From Bacillota bacterium (GTDB lineage Bacteria; Bacillota; DTU025): a stretch of DNA of 6,014 bases. Of the stretch, positions 5,071 through 6,014 are shown one piece after another. A model generated the notes under the pieces. That model was given only the letters and a program-made list of their open reading frames with translations. It searched no databases and had not been told where the DNA came from. Each line of letters begins with the position of its first letter. Positions within the stretch are counted from its first letter, which is position 1. The DNA lies in contig DUWJ01000163.1 in assembly GCA_012842765.1 (NCBI GenBank), forward strand, positions 1-6,014. The letters are read 5' to 3'. Position numbers and translations under genes: made by a program.

Positions 5071-6014
5071 ATGTCTAAGAAGAAAGATCAAAATGGCGTA
5101 AACAGATGGGCAATGCTCATTGTCATCGTCCTATGGCTTGCCGTCGTGATTCCCGGCGGAAAGGAGATATACGGGCATCGCCACTTCGATGAACCCGTAG
5201 TGCTCGGACCTGGAGTCACCGAAGTCAAGAAGCTGTCAGACTACTCTCCAGCAGTCAAAGGTACCATCAATGACTGCAACATATACGTGCTTGACAGTGG
5301 CGAACCCGGGGGAACCGTGTTCGTTTTAGGTGGAACACACCCTGAGGAACCCGCGGGCGTGCTTTCCGCTGTGACAATAGTGGAGAACGTGATCCCCACT
5401 AATGGGAAAATTCTCGTTGCGGTGCGCGGAAATTACAGCGCATCCACGGTAACCAGGCCGGGCGACGCATATCCGCTGTATTACAGCATCAAAACGGATT
5501 TTGGCGAAAGAACGTTCAGGATGGGAGACAGGTGGAGCAATCCCCTCGACTCCTGGCCAGATCCTGAGGTTTACATCAACTATCCCAGCAAGCAATTGCT
5601 TGCATACATGGATGTTCGCAACCTCAACCGCACCTGGCCCGGCAGACACAACGGCATGATAACTGAAAGGACTTGCGCTGCTTTCATAGACTTGATCAAG
5701 CAGGAAAACGTAGATCTCTTCTTCGACCTGCACGAAGCAGAGCTAGAATACTCAGTTATCAGCACAATAGTGGCGCACCAGAATGCTGCAGATATCGCGA
5801 GCATGGCTTCGATGATGCTCTCTTCCACCGAGTTCCACATGGGGATGGAGTACTCTCCCGAAACACTCCATGGATTATCCCATAGAGAAGTGGGCGATTT
5901 CACCGATGCTCTAGCATTTGAGATTGAGGTTCCAGAACCCTTCCTCGATAGAGTGCGCGGAGTCACCGATGAGAAGCTGCTTCTGGAAGGGAAAGACGAG
6001 TTCGTGATGAAAGC
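5071..6014 (+). CDS. Membrane-anchored M14-type zinc hydrolase (AstE/aspartoacylase-like), 3' partial
   Basis: The ATG at 5071 follows AAGGAGG (5052-5058), 12 bases away; no in-frame start lies closer to that site. The window ends after 314 codons with the frame still open, so the C-terminus is missing. Lys3-Lys-Lys5 followed by a hydrophobic segment at about 13-28 and no clear cleavage site suggests an N-terminal anchor with the enzyme outside. The catalytic domain shows GGTHPEEPAG (87-96), with His90 and Glu93 as the His-x-x-Glu zinc ligands. It also has NLNRTWPG (184-191), equivalent to the Asn-Arg substrate-binding motif, DLHEAE (219-224) with His221 as third zinc ligand, and FEIEV (283-287), in which Glu284 or Glu286 is the likely catalytic Glu. 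These are hallmarks of the succinylglutamate desuccinylase/aspartoacylase branch, which removes acyl groups from N-acyl amino acids. A carboxypeptidase-like activity is the alternative. It lies 28 bases after the small membrane protein gene, in the same apparent operon. Confidence 0.85.
   Translation, partial: MSKKKDQNGVNRWAMLIVIVLWLAVVIPGGKEIYGHRHFDEPVVLGPGVTEVKKLSDYSPAVKGTINDCNIYVLDSGEPGGTVFVLGGTHPEEPAGVLSAVTIVENVIPTNGKILVAVRGNYSASTVTRPGDAYPLYYSIKTDFGERTFRMGDRWSNPLDSWPDPEVYINYPSKQLLAYMDVRNLNRTWPGRHNGMITERTCAAFIDLIKQENVDLFFDLHEAELEYSVISTIVAHQNAADIASMASMMLSSTEFHMGMEYSPETLHGLSHREVGDFTDALAFEIEVPEPFLDRVRGVTDEKLLLEGKDEFVMK

Overview
The window holds one co-directional (+ strand) gene cluster, preceded by about 1.2 kb of leader and intergenic DNA in which I can support no gene. 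The five genes look like a peptide or acyl-amino-acid scavenging module of an anaerobic, amino-acid-using bacterium. Evidence for a Firmicutes- or Synergistota-like host is indirect: strong AGGAGG-type ribosome binding sites, TTG and GTG starts, tight gene spacing, and the kinds of genes present. No taxonomic marker is in the window, so the host is inference.

Layout: 1-1183 has no convincing CDS. It contains a family of degenerate palindromic repeats (about 505-916, core GTCTAA-N3-TTAGAC) that resemble mobile-element ends or operator sites. Next comes a leader (about 932-1183) with two very good Shine-Dalgarno sequences, each followed by an ORF of only a few codons, and a 9-bp hairpin. 1184-2764 encodes an exported C69-family (PepD-type) dipeptidase of the Ntn-hydrolase fold. 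2781-2838 carries two hairpins in a row without a U-tract. 2895-3527 encodes a secreted 210-residue alpha/beta protein of unknown function, tentatively DUF6305-like. 3581-4867 encodes a 428-residue TRAP large-subunit-like (ion transporter superfamily) permease. 4887-5042 encodes a 51-residue protein with two predicted membrane helices. 5071 to the right edge encodes the first 314 residues of a membrane-anchored M14-type zinc hydrolase of the succinylglutamate desuccinylase/aspartoacylase group; it is cut off by the window end.

How they may work together (inference): the dipeptidase and the anchored zinc hydrolase would act outside the membrane, releasing amino acids and carboxylates from dipeptides and N-acyl amino acids. 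The permease would import a product. A recognisable TRAP substrate-binding protein (DctP/TAXI) and a normal four-helix small subunit (DctQ) are absent from the window. The secreted unknown protein and the 51-residue membrane protein sit where these would be expected. This possible unconventional transporter complex is the most interesting element here. The other points worth checking are the repeat array and the start-stop leader.
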